A program made the translations under genes and the position numbers. Of a stretch of 18,665 nt of DNA, positions 7,482 through 15,073 are shown piece by piece. The first letter of the stretch is position 1, and each line of letters opens with the position of its first letter. Source of the DNA: an uncultured bacterium (lineage in GTDB: Bacteria; Actinomycetota; Coriobacteriia; Coriobacteriales; Coriobacteriaceae); the NCBI GenBank assembly GCA_905216175.1, contig CAJMSV010000026.1, forward strand, positions 1 to 18,665, written 5' to 3'. The notes beneath the pieces are model-generated. The model was not told the origin of the DNA and did not search any database. It saw only the letters and a program-made list of their open reading frames with translations.

Positions 7482-7566
7482 TTCCATATCGCCGAGGTGG
7501 CTTAAAGGCCGTATAAATGTTTATCTAGCTGGGAAAACAGTGCCATTCAAACATGGGCCGATTACC

Positions 7567-7572
7567 TATAAT
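7567..7572 (+). promoter_or_regulatory. -10 box of the kup promoter
   Basis: A perfect TATAAT 35 bases before the kup ATG. The -35 region is poor: TTCAAA at 7546-7551 gives a spacing of only 15. The implied leader is about 30 bases, too short for a c-di-AMP (ydaO-type) riboswitch of the kind that controls potassium transporters in many Gram-positives. The ribosome binding site is GGGAGG at 7592-7597. Confidence 0.55.
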
Positions 7573-7607
7573 TCCTTCGAACATTAAAGTTGGGAGGAAA
7601 CCGGCTT

Positions 7608-9635
7608 ATGGAACAAAAGGCCAAGGAGGCAGCTTCGCACGCTGCGATTCCTGTGAGCATCTCGGCGATGCTCGTCACGCTGGGCGTGGTGTACGGCGAT
7701 ATCGGCACCAGCCCTATGTATGTAACCAAGGCGCTCGTTGCCGGCAACGGCGGCATCGGAAGCGTCACGGAGGAGTTCGTGCTCGGCGCGCTCTCCCTTG
7801 TCGTGTGGACGGTCACGTTGCTGACCACCATCAAGTATGTGCTCATCTCGCTGCGCGCCGATAACCATGGCGAGGGCGGTATCTTTGCCCTGTACAGTCT
7901 GGTCAAGCGCTGTGGCAAGTGGCTTATCATCCCCGCCATGCTGGGTGGCGCCGCGCTGCTCGCCGACGGCATCCTCACGCCGGCCGTTACCGTTACCACG
8001 GCCATCGAGGGCCTGCGCACCATCCCGGCGGTCCATGCCGTGCTGGGCGATGACCAAGGCCGCGTCGTCGCCATTACGCTCGCCATCATCATCGTGCTCT
8101 TCTTGGTACAGCGCATCGGTACGGCCAAGATCGGTCACGCCTTTGGCCCCATCATGACGCTGTGGTTCCTGTTCCTGGGCGGCACGGGTCTGTTCTTTGT
8201 CTTCCAGCACCCCGCCGTGCTGCTGTGCCTCAACCCGGTGCGCGGCATCGCCTTTTTGCTGAGCCCCAACAACCACGCGGGCATCATGATTCTGGGCAGC
8301 TGCGTCCTCGCCACCACCGGTGCCGAGGCGCTCTACTCCGACATGGGCCACGTCGGCCGCGGCAACATCTACGCTACCTGGCCGTTCGTTAAGTGCTGCC
8401 TGCTGCTTTCCTATATGGGCCAGGGCGCTTGGCTTATGAACAACGCTGCCAACCCCGAGCTCATGGGCATTGCCGACCTCAACCCGTTCTACCAGATGCT
8501 CGCCCCGGGCCTGCGCCCGTTTGCCGTCGGCCTTTCCACCGTCGCGGCCATCATTGCCTCGCAGGCGCTCATCACCGGCGCATTCTCGCTGGTGTCCGAG
8601 GCCAGCCGTCTGGACCTCATGCCGCACATGCAGGTCTTCTACCCTGCCGAGACCAAGGGCCAGCTCTACATCCCCATGGTCAACAACGTCATGCTTGTCG
8701 GCTGCGTCATCGTGGTGCTGCTGTTCCAGAACTCGGCGCATATGGAAGCCGCGTACGGCCTTGCCATTACGCTGACTATGATGTGCACCACGCTGCTGCT
8801 CTTCTTCTACCTGCACGAGGAGCGCAAGCTCAAGGTTGCTCCGTGGATCTTCGCGGCCTTCTTCCTTTTGCTCGAAGGCTTCTTCTTCGTGAGCTCGCTC
8901 ACCAAGTTCTTCCACGGCGGCTATTTCACCATCCTCATGGCTGCACTCATCATGGGCATTATGGTGTGCTGGTACAACGGCACGGCGGTCGAGCAGCGCC
9001 AGTTTACGCTGCTGCCGCTGCGCAGCTACCTGCCGCAGCTCAAGCGCCTGCGCGACGACGACCGTTACGAGCGCATGAGTGACAACGTCGTGTACCTGAC
9101 CAAGGACACCCATACCGACTACATCGACCGCGATATCGTCTATTCGATCTTGGACAAGCATCCCAAGCGTGCCCGCGCCTGGTGGTTCGTGAATGTCGAG
9201 ACCATGGACGAACCGCACACCTTTGCCTATTCGGTCGAGACGTTCGGCACCGACTACGTGTTCCGCGTGCACCTGTACCTGGGCTACAAGATCAACCAGC
9301 GCGTCAATGCCTACCTGCGTCAGGTTGTTCAGGACCTGGCTGCCACCGGCGAGCTGCCGCCGCAGACGCATGACTACTCGGTCTACAAGGATCCGGGTAA
9401 CATCGGCACGTTCAAGTTCGTCCTGATCCGTAAGCTTCTGGCGCCCGAAAGCGATGTGGAGCCCAGCGAGCGTACGGCCATCACGCTCAAGTACATCATT
9501 CGCCGCGCCGCCGGCACGCCCGCGCGTTGGTACGGCCTGGAGAACTCCAACGTGAGCTTTGAGTACGTGCCGCTGTTCACCAAGTTCAAGGCCGTGAACA
9601 AGATGCAACGCCTGGCTCCCAACGAGCGGCCGTAG
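7608..9635 (+). CDS. kup: Kup-family potassium uptake permease
   Basis: A 675-residue product. The family signature GVVYGDIGTSP is at residues 26-36, with Asp31 matching the transport-essential acidic residue of the first membrane segment. The first ~440 residues are a succession of hydrophobic spans, consistent with the 12-span Kup/HAK/KT core. Recognisable family stretches include ADGILTPAVTV and TTGAEALYSDMGH. The remaining ~235 residues are a hydrophilic cytosolic domain. The family imports K+ with protons across the cytoplasmic membrane. The ATG at 7608 is preferred over an upstream in-frame TTG at 7590, because the TTG overlaps the ribosome binding site GGGAGG. It is followed by a small membrane protein gene and by kdpDE, so potassium homeostasis is the shared theme. 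Length is close to that of typical Kup proteins. Confidence 0.95.
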   Translation: MEQKAKEAASHAAIPVSISAMLVTLGVVYGDIGTSPMYVTKALVAGNGGIGSVTEEFVLGALSLVVWTVTLLTTIKYVLISLRADNHGEGGIFALYSLVKRCGKWLIIPAMLGGAALLADGILTPAVTVTTAIEGLRTIPAVHAVLGDDQGRVVAITLAIIIVLFLVQRIGTAKIGHAFGPIMTLWFLFLGGTGLFFVFQHPAVLLCLNPVRGIAFLLSPNNHAGIMILGSCVLATTGAEALYSDMGHVGRGNIYATWPFVKCCLLLSYMGQGAWLMNNAANPELMGIADLNPFYQMLAPGLRPFAVGLSTVAAIIASQALITGAFSLVSEASRLDLMPHMQVFYPAETKGQLYIPMVNNVMLVGCVIVVLLFQNSAHMEAAYGLAITLTMMCTTLLLFFYLHEERKLKVAPWIFAAFFLLLEGFFFVSSLTKFFHGGYFTILMAALIMGIMVCWYNGTAVEQRQFTLLPLRSYLPQLKRLRDDDRYERMSDNVVYLTKDTHTDYIDRDIVYSILDKHPKRARAWWFVNVETMDEPHTFAYSVETFGTDYVFRVHLYLGYKINQRVNAYLRQVVQDLAATGELPPQTHDYSVYKDPGNIGTFKFVLIRKLLAPESDVEPSERTAITLKYIIRRAAGTPARWYGLENSNVSFEYVPLFTKFKAVNKMQRLAPNERP

Positions 9636-9695
9636 ACGTCGGCGGCTACACGGAGTTGGTTTTTGATGGATAAGCATGAGGCCGGGGAGGTAAAC

Positions 9696-9890
9696 ATGGA
9701 TACAAAGGCGCTCGATGGCCGTGAGGCGGTGGTCGGAATGGTGCGTGAGGCGCGCGTCGACGCCGCCGAAGATCGGTTCTTTACGAATCGTGCCAACATG
9801 GACATGGCCGATCGCGTGATTTCGATCGTGGCACTGGTATTTGGAGCGGTGTGCGTGTGTGCCCTGCTCGCGCACGTGCTGTTTGTCTAG
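9696..9890 (+). CDS. Small single-span membrane protein between kup and kdpD
   Basis: A 64-residue product: an acidic/basic N-terminal part (MDTKALDGREAVVGMVREA, then a VDAAEDRF stretch), followed by a C-terminal hydrophobic span (VISIVALVFGAVCVCALLAHVLFV) that ends the protein. The ATG at 9696 has GGGAGG five bases upstream. The frame also runs up to an ATG at 9666 (10 more residues) with a poorer site, so the N-terminus is uncertain. It starts 60 bases after kup and probably shares its transcript. I recognise no family. It is larger than KdpF and differs from it in having the span at the very C-terminus. A role as a Kup accessory or sensor peptide is possible by location only. Confidence 0.6.
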   Translation: MDTKALDGREAVVGMVREARVDAAEDRFFTNRANMDMADRVISIVALVFGAVCVCALLAHVLFV

Positions 9891-9921
9891 CGACCGCCGG
9901 TTGCAAAGGCTATACACTTGG

Positions 9922-9980
9922 AACCACCACAAGGGAAACCACCACAAAGGTGCCTGTCCCTTTGTGGTGGTTTTTGTTTT
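9922..9980 (+). terminator. Strong hairpin with T-tract before kdpD, left arm duplicated
   Basis: AAACCACCACAAAGG (9936-9950) pairs perfectly over 15 bp with 9959-9973 around the 8-base loop TGCCTGTC, and is followed by TTTTTGTTTT (9971-9980). This is a textbook intrinsic terminator for the kup/small-gene transcript. A near-copy of the left arm, AACCACCACAAGGG at 9922-9935, could pair with the same right arm with one bulge, giving two competing structures. It ends only about 20 bases before the kdpD ATG, so kdpD needs readthrough or a promoter very close by. Confidence 0.8.
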
Positions 9981-10001
9981 TGAGAGAGGGGCGGGACGCT
10001 G

Positions 10002-11627
10002 ATGGACGTCCGTACGGACGGCGATATTGCCGATAGCTTTTGGTGGCGGCGCACAACGCTGACGCGCCGCACTCCTCTGTATGACGCCTGCGTATCGGTG
10101 GGGCTGCTGGTCGCGGCGACGATTGTGGGCGCGCTACTCGACCATCCGGGTCTCGCGCCGAGCATCATGATCGTCTATGTGTTTGCCGTTCAGCTGTGCG
10201 CATTCTTTACCTGGAGTCGCCTGTATTGCTTGCTGAGCTCGGCTGCCGCCGTGGCGCTCTACAACTTCTTGTTTGTCGACCCGCGCTACTCGCTGTCGCT
10301 TATCGACCGCGGCTATCCCGGCATGTTCTTCATCATGTTCGTGGTCTCGCTTGTGTCGAGTTCGATTGCGTTGGCCCTGCGCCGCGCCTTGGCACAGGCT
10401 GCCGCCAGCGACCGCCGCACGCATATGGTGCTCGAGACCAACCGCATGCTGCAGCGGTGCGCCGATCAGCATCAGATCGTTCACGCCATGGCCACGCAGC
10501 TGGCGCGTCTTTCGGGCTGCCCTGTCGTGTGGTACAGCGCCGACGCCGAGGGCGATGACCTGCTGCCGCGCGCGACTTACACGGCCGTGGGCGATGCCGC
10601 ACCGGTGCACGAACTAGCGCCGCAGATGCCGCCTCGGCTCTCGGCGTCCGCCTATGTGGGAACGCCGCTCGACGCCACGTTTGGCGGCTCGGCGTTTTAT
10701 GGCATCTACCTGACGGTTCGCACAGGCGACGGCTTCGCGCGCTCGGGCGATCCCGCCTCGGTGGTGGGCGTGCTGGCTATCGTTGCCGAGCCCGACGTGC
10801 TGACGCATGAGGAGCGGACACTTGCCGATGCCATCGTGAGCGAAGGCGAGCTGGCGCTCGATCGCGCCCGCGCCATGGAGGCCCGCGAGGAGGCGGCGGT
10901 GCTTGCCAAAAATGAGCAGCTGCGCGCCAACCTGCTGCGCTCCATCTCGCATGACCTGCGCACGCCGCTCACCAGTATTTCGGGCAATGCCGATGTGCTG
11001 CTCGACCAGGGCTCGACCGGCACCGCCGTGCTCGACGCCCAGACGCGCCGCGGCCTGCTCCTGTCCATTCGCTCGGATGCGCAATGGCTCAACGCCACCG
11101 TCGAGAACCTGCTCGCCATCACCAAGCTCGAGGGCGGCGGTATGCGCCTGTCGACTACGCTCGAGCTCATGGACGATATCGTGGAGGAGGCGCTGCGCCA
11201 CGTGAACCCTGCCGTGCGCGAGCACGACCTTAAGGTGGTGGCGTGCGATGAGCCGGCGCTCGTCAACGTCGATGCGCGCCTGATGGTGCAGCTGGTGGTC
11301 AATCTGGTGAACAACGCCATCACCTATACGCCCGCAGGCTCGCATATCATGATTTCGATTAGCGTCGACGATGGACGCGTGGCGTGCTCGGTGGTCGATG
11401 ACGGCCCGGGCATTGCGCCCGAGGACCGCGAGCGAATTTTTGAGTCGTTCTACACCGCCAACCACGGTCTTGCCGACAGCCATCGCAGCGTGGGCCTGGG
11501 TCTTTCGCTCTGCCGCTCCATTGCGCTGGCGCATGGCGGTAGCATAGAGGTTGCCGCGGCGGACCCGCACGGCTCGGTCTTTACGATTGAGCTTCCCGTC
11601 GCCGACGTTTCGTTTGATAAGGAGTAG
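10002..11627 (+). CDS. kdpD: KdpD-like sensor histidine kinase lacking the N-terminal KdpD/Usp domains
   Basis: A 541-residue product against about 900 for full KdpD. The start has four close membrane spans (roughly residues 27-46, 51-70, 72-91 and 106-126), with NFLFVDPRYSL as in the DUF4118 domain of KdpD. A GAF-like region follows (about 140-290). The kinase core then has the phosphoacceptor His317 in SISHDLRTPL, an N-box in LVVNLVNNAITY, and ATP-lid glycine motifs DDGPGIAPED and SVGLGLSL. The usual ~380-residue cytosolic N-terminal part, with its Walker-type KdpD and Usp domains (the Usp domain binds c-di-AMP in Staphylococcus), is absent; the ATG at 10002 is preceded by GAGAGGGGCGGG and then a terminator, leaving no room for it. 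The kinase would signal through KdpE, four bases downstream. Which potassium cue it reads is unknown. Confidence 0.88.
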   Translation: MDVRTDGDIADSFWWRRTTLTRRTPLYDACVSVGLLVAATIVGALLDHPGLAPSIMIVYVFAVQLCAFFTWSRLYCLLSSAAAVALYNFLFVDPRYSLSLIDRGYPGMFFIMFVVSLVSSSIALALRRALAQAAASDRRTHMVLETNRMLQRCADQHQIVHAMATQLARLSGCPVVWYSADAEGDDLLPRATYTAVGDAAPVHELAPQMPPRLSASAYVGTPLDATFGGSAFYGIYLTVRTGDGFARSGDPASVVGVLAIVAEPDVLTHEERTLADAIVSEGELALDRARAMEAREEAAVLAKNEQLRANLLRSISHDLRTPLTSISGNADVLLDQGSTGTAVLDAQTRRGLLLSIRSDAQWLNATVENLLAITKLEGGGMRLSTTLELMDDIVEEALRHVNPAVREHDLKVVACDEPALVNVDARLMVQLVVNLVNNAITYTPAGSHIMISISVDDGRVACSVVDDGPGIAPEDRERIFESFYTANHGLADSHRSVGLGLSLCRSIALAHGGSIEVAAADPHGSVFTIELPVADVSFDKE

Positions 11628-11631
11628 CGCT

Positions 11632-12345
11632 GTGCCGAACTCTGCCGTAAAACCGCTCATCTTGGTCGTTGAGGACGATCCCGCCGTCCGCAACCTTATT
11701 GTTGCCGCGCTCGAGGCGCACGGCTTGCGTCATATGGCCGTGGAGACCGCCCATGCCGCCATCGCCGCCGCCTCATCGCAGGCACCGAGCATCGTGCTGC
11801 TCGATCTGGGCCTGCCCGATATGGACGGCGTCAAGGTGGTGGAGTCGGTGCGCGCATGGTCGGGCATGCCGATCATCGTGGTCTCGGCGCGCAGCGAGGA
11901 CGCGGACAAGATTCGCGCGCTCGATGCCGGCGCCGATGACTACCTGACCAAGCCGTTTTCGGTCGAGGAACTGCTTGCACGCATTCGCACGACGCTCAGG
12001 CGCCTTTCGTATGCGCAAACGGGTGGTGTTGCCTCCGAGGGCTCGTTCGATACCGGTGAGCTGCATATCGACTTTGATGCCGGCATTGCCACGATGGATG
12101 GCGAGGAGCTGCATCTGACGCCGATTGAGTACAAGCTCCTGTGCCTGCTGGCACATAACGCCGACAAGGTACTAACGCACCAGTTTATCCTGCACGAGAT
12201 TTGGGGCACGGCAGCTAAGAGCGACCTGGCGAGCCTGCGCGTCTTTATGGGCACGCTGCGCAAGAAGATCGAGTCCGACCCCGCGCACCCGCGCTATATC
12301 CAAACACACGTGGGCATCGGTTACCGATTGGTCACCCAAGGGTAG
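11632..12345 (+). CDS. kdpE: KdpE-like OmpR-family response regulator
   Basis: A 237-residue product. The receiver domain has the acidic pair Asp15-Asp16 in VVEDDPAV, the phosphoacceptor Asp58 in LLDLGLPDMDG, and Lys107 in YLTKPFS. The winged-helix DNA-binding domain has LTPIEYKLLCLLAHNADKVL, a recognition-helix region in LRVFMGTLRKKIE, and the closing HVGIGYRL typical of the OmpR/PhoB class. The GTG start at 11632 is chosen because AAGGAG lies seven bases upstream and the protein then begins at the normal KdpE position. Frames opening further upstream only overlap kdpD. The gap to kdpD is four bases, so the pair is co-translated. In other bacteria KdpE activates kdpFABC. That pump is not here, so the target could be kup or a distant operon (inference). 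Confidence 0.92.
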   Translation: MPNSAVKPLILVVEDDPAVRNLIVAALEAHGLRHMAVETAHAAIAAASSQAPSIVLLDLGLPDMDGVKVVESVRAWSGMPIIVVSARSEDADKIRALDAGADDYLTKPFSVEELLARIRTTLRRLSYAQTGGVASEGSFDTGELHIDFDAGIATMDGEELHLTPIEYKLLCLLAHNADKVLTHQFILHEIWGTAAKSDLASLRVFMGTLRKKIESDPAHPRYIQTHVGIGYRLVTQG

Positions 12346-12369
12346 GACGGCGTCCGCCATCCCAATATG

Positions 12370-12436
12370 AGTTGCGGTGAAATACGGTCTAAATTTGCCT
12401 AATTCCAGGCAAAACAGTCCGTATTCCACCGCAACT
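12370..12436. repeat. Two-tier palindrome between convergent kdpE and rlmKL
   Basis: An outer arm AGTTGCGGTGAAATACGG (12370-12387) pairs with 12419-12436, 17 of 18 positions. Inside it, TTTGCCT (12394-12400) and AGGCAAA (12407-12413) form a second hairpin around AATTCC. It fills nearly the whole gap between the two stops and can act on both transcripts, but T-tracts on either side are weak (TTTGTTATTT on plus). It could be a bidirectional terminator or a dispersed palindromic repeat. Confidence 0.65.
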
Positions 12437-12439
12437 TTG

Positions 12440-14998
12440 TTATTTGCCCTTGGGCTTGCTGGCGTAGAACTTCTTCTTTTTGGGCTTGCCTGCGGGGGAG
12501 GGTTTGCCGGCAAAGTTGGACTTGCCGTTGCCGGTCTGCGCGTGCGCGGGCGCCGTTGCGCGAGACTTACGGGCCTCGGGGTTGCGCAGCTCCTCGGTTC
12601 GCTCGGCAATCTCCTCGGCACTAAAGCCGACCTCTGCCATGGCGTCCTCGATGGGCAGGCGGCGCACGATGTAGCAGTGGTGCACCTTCTGGTTGCGCGC
12701 GAAATCCTCGGGGATGGTCTGTGCCGTAATGTCCTCCAGCACGACGCCCGCGCGTGCGAGCTTGCGCGTCTCGGGGCGGAAGCCGCGCAGGTTGCAGCTA
12801 AAGATGGCGTGGCCGCCCTGTGCGAGCAGGCGCGATACGCCAGCCAAAAGCTCAACATGGTCGCGCTGGACATCCCAGGTGCGGCGGCCCATCTTGGACG
12901 AGTTCGAAAACGTGGGCGGGTCGACAAAGATCAGGTCCCAGCGGTTGCGCGTCTGGCGCTGGTCGCGAATCCAGGCGAGCACGTCGTCGCGCACAAAGTG
13001 ATGCTGCGGACCAACAAAGCCGTTCTGGCGCATATTGCGCTCGGCCCAGTCCAGGTAGGTGTTCGAGAGGTCGACCGTCACGGTCTCCTCGACGCCGCCG
13101 TCGGCTGCGTAGCAGGTGGCGGTGCCGGTGTAGGCAAATAGGTTGAGGAAGCGGCGCGCCTGCTTGGCGTGCTCGCGCACCAGGTTGCGGGTGACGCGGT
13201 GGTCTAGGAAGATGCCCACATCCAAATAGTCGTCAAAGTTGACGGCAAAGGTGAGTCCACCCTCTTCGATGAGCGGCAGGCGACGGCGCGCGATGTTGGC
13301 GCGCTCGCCCGAGCCGCCCTTGCCGGCGCCCTGCTTACCGTACTGCGAGCCGCCGCGCGAACGCATGCGGGCCTTGGCGTGCACATGCTCGGCGGGAACA
13401 TCTAGGATGCGCGGCGCGATGGCCAAGATGTCGAGCATGCGGGCCTGGGCCAGTGCGGGGTCGATGGTCTTGGGCGCGGCGTATTCGGCAATGACGAGCC
13501 AGCGGCCCGGCGTCTGCGGGCAGCCCTCGTACAGGTCGATGGCGGCGGAGTAGTCGGGTAGGTCGGCATCGTAGACGCGGTAGCAGCTCACGCCCTCGCG
13601 CTTGGCCCACTTGCGGCGCAGACGGGCATTCTTGCGCAGGCGGTTGGCGAACTGCTCGGACTCGGGGATGAGCACGGGCAGCGGCTTGCCGTCGCCCAGG
13701 TCGCGCGTGGCGGCAGGTTCGGACGTGGGGGTGTCGGCGGCTTCGTCTTGAGCGTCTGCGGTCTGCTCCTCGGCATCCGCACTGGTCGCAGCCTCAAACG
13801 CTGCGGCGGCGTGGTCGAGCGAAGGCCAGACTTCGACGGTTGCCTCCTCGTTGTTGGGCATGATGGCGATTGAACGCTCGGGCTCGGCGTGGAGCGCGCG
13901 GGCCAGCAATCCGTCGCGGGTGAGCGCGGCGACCGGCGCCGCGGCAAGCTCGGGCGCGCGGCGCAGCTCACCGATCAGCGTCATGGCGGCGTGCAGGAGC
14001 GAAAGCGGTGTCTCGGCCGTATCCGCGACCACGGCGGCGCCGGCGACAGTGCCTGCATGGTCCAGCACGGTGGCTGGCTTGGCAGCGCAAAAATCGACAA
14101 AGCGCTTGTAGCCGGCACATTTGACCATGCGCTCGGCGGTCTTGCGGGCGGCGGGGTCGATGTCTACGGCCACGATGCGCGCCTGGCGCTCGCGCGCTGC
14201 CGCCTCGCGCTCGCGCGCCTCGGCAAGCAGCAGCTCCCACAGAGCGGCGTCGTGCAGCTGCCAGCCCTCAAAGCCCCAGCGCTCGCGTGCGGCGCCCGGG
14301 GCGCGGTCGGTCAGAATGTTCACGGCTTCCAGCAACAGGCCGCCGCCGGCGCACGAGGCATCGATTAGCGTGGGAAGGGCTTCATTCTCGTAATCGTCGG
14401 CCGTCAACTCGCGCTCGCACAGTGCGGTCCAGCCGACCTGCGCCAGCACCAGGGCGGCGTAGTCGGGGCGCAGCACGTGCGCGCCCTCGCCGGCACGGGT
14501 CGCCGCGGGCGGCAGGCGCTTGAACAGCGGATCGCCCGAAAGGTCCAGGCTGATGCTCGCGCGGCGCTGGCGCAGCGAAAGCAACAGGTGAACGTCGGGA
14601 TCGGCGGCGTCGACATCGGCGCGACGGCCCGTGGTCTCGGCCAGACGGTCGCACAGCGCGTCCTTGGCGCGCAGGGCCGAGAAGCGCGTGTTGCGCAGCT
14701 GCTCGGTCACGCCGCGGGCGGTGATGGCGATGGTGGCGCCGGGGCGGATGATGGTCTCCCAGGTGATGTCGTAAACGCTATCGTACAGCTCATCGGCATC
14801 CTGCGCCTCAAAGCGCCCGAGTACCACGAACACACGGCTCGCCAGGCGCGACCACAGACAGGCGCGGTAGCCTTCTTCGAGCTCGCCCTCAAATGTAGCG
14901 CGGCCCTTCAGCCGGCGAACATGCGAAAGCCCGAGGCGTTTAAGCTCATCGGCGAGTGCGGACTCAAAGCCCTCGGGGCAGCTTGCGTAAAATTCCAT
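12440..14998 (-). CDS. rlmKL: Fused 23S rRNA methyltransferase RlmKL, RlmL half probably inactive
   Basis: An 852-residue product. The N-terminal part resembles the THUMP and guanine-N2 methyltransferase (RlmL) domains. After an Ala/Glu-rich linker (about 395-430), a second methyltransferase (RlmK) follows with intact motifs: NLFAYTGTAT at 619-628 (SAM binding) and VDPPTFSNSS from 692 (catalytic loop). In gammaproteobacteria the fused protein makes m2G2445 and m7G2069 in 23S rRNA. In the first half the expected DPxCGSG is DASCAGGG (213-220), and the expected NPPYGER is replaced by ADTAETP (about 325-331), so that site is likely dead. The C-terminus has a lysine-rich tail (KPKKKKFYASKPKGK) that may bind RNA. 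The ATG has AGAGAGG six bases upstream. It is divergent from the HAD gene. Confidence 0.88.
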   Translation of the reverse strand: MEFYASCPEGFESALADELKRLGLSHVRRLKGRATFEGELEEGYRACLWSRLASRVFVVLGRFEAQDADELYDSVYDITWETIIRPGATIAITARGVTEQLRNTRFSALRAKDALCDRLAETTGRRADVDAADPDVHLLLSLRQRRASISLDLSGDPLFKRLPPAATRAGEGAHVLRPDYAALVLAQVGWTALCERELTADDYENEALPTLIDASCAGGGLLLEAVNILTDRAPGAARERWGFEGWQLHDAALWELLLAEAREREAAARERQARIVAVDIDPAARKTAERMVKCAGYKRFVDFCAAKPATVLDHAGTVAGAAVVADTAETPLSLLHAAMTLIGELRRAPELAAAPVAALTRDGLLARALHAEPERSIAIMPNNEEATVEVWPSLDHAAAAFEAATSADAEEQTADAQDEAADTPTSEPAATRDLGDGKPLPVLIPESEQFANRLRKNARLRRKWAKREGVSCYRVYDADLPDYSAAIDLYEGCPQTPGRWLVIAEYAAPKTIDPALAQARMLDILAIAPRILDVPAEHVHAKARMRSRGGSQYGKQGAGKGGSGERANIARRRLPLIEEGGLTFAVNFDDYLDVGIFLDHRVTRNLVREHAKQARRFLNLFAYTGTATCYAADGGVEETVTVDLSNTYLDWAERNMRQNGFVGPQHHFVRDDVLAWIRDQRQTRNRWDLIFVDPPTFSNSSKMGRRTWDVQRDHVELLAGVSRLLAQGGHAIFSCNLRGFRPETRKLARAGVVLEDITAQTIPEDFARNQKVHHCYIVRRLPIEDAMAEVGFSAEEIAERTEELRNPEARKSRATAPAHAQTGNGKSNFAGKPSPAGKPKKKKFYASKPKGK

Positions 14999-15023
14999 GG
15001 GTGACCTCTCTGGTTGCGTCGCT

Positions 15024-15037
15024 CCATTATATAATGG
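15024..15037. promoter_or_regulatory. Palindromic shared -10 region of divergent rlmKL and HAD genes
   Basis: CCATTATATAATGG is a perfect 14-base palindrome in the 75-base gap. It contains TATAAT on the plus strand (15030-15035) and TATAAT on the minus strand (15031-15026), overlapping by two bases. Leaders of about 20 bases (rlmKL) and 30 bases (HAD) would follow. No clear -35 boxes are visible on either side. Confidence 0.6.
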
Positions 15038-15073
15038 ATACTTCGTTTACTCTCGCCCCCGAAAGGAACCCAT

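Noticed and set aside
7449..7607. Possible c-di-AMP riboswitch upstream of kup
   Set aside because: The -10 box leaves only about 30 bases of leader, and no conserved ydaO-type core was recognised in the rest of the gap.
7584..9947. A 787-codon open frame on the minus strand opposite kup
   Set aside because: It is an artefact of GC-biased codons: the product is His/Gln/Glu/Arg-rich without domains and spans kup, the small gene and the terminator.
11551..11631. Earlier in-frame start for KdpE inside kdpD
   Set aside because: The extension encodes Arg/Ser-rich residues from the wrong frame of kdpD. GTG at 11632 with AAGGAG upstream gives the normal receiver-domain start.
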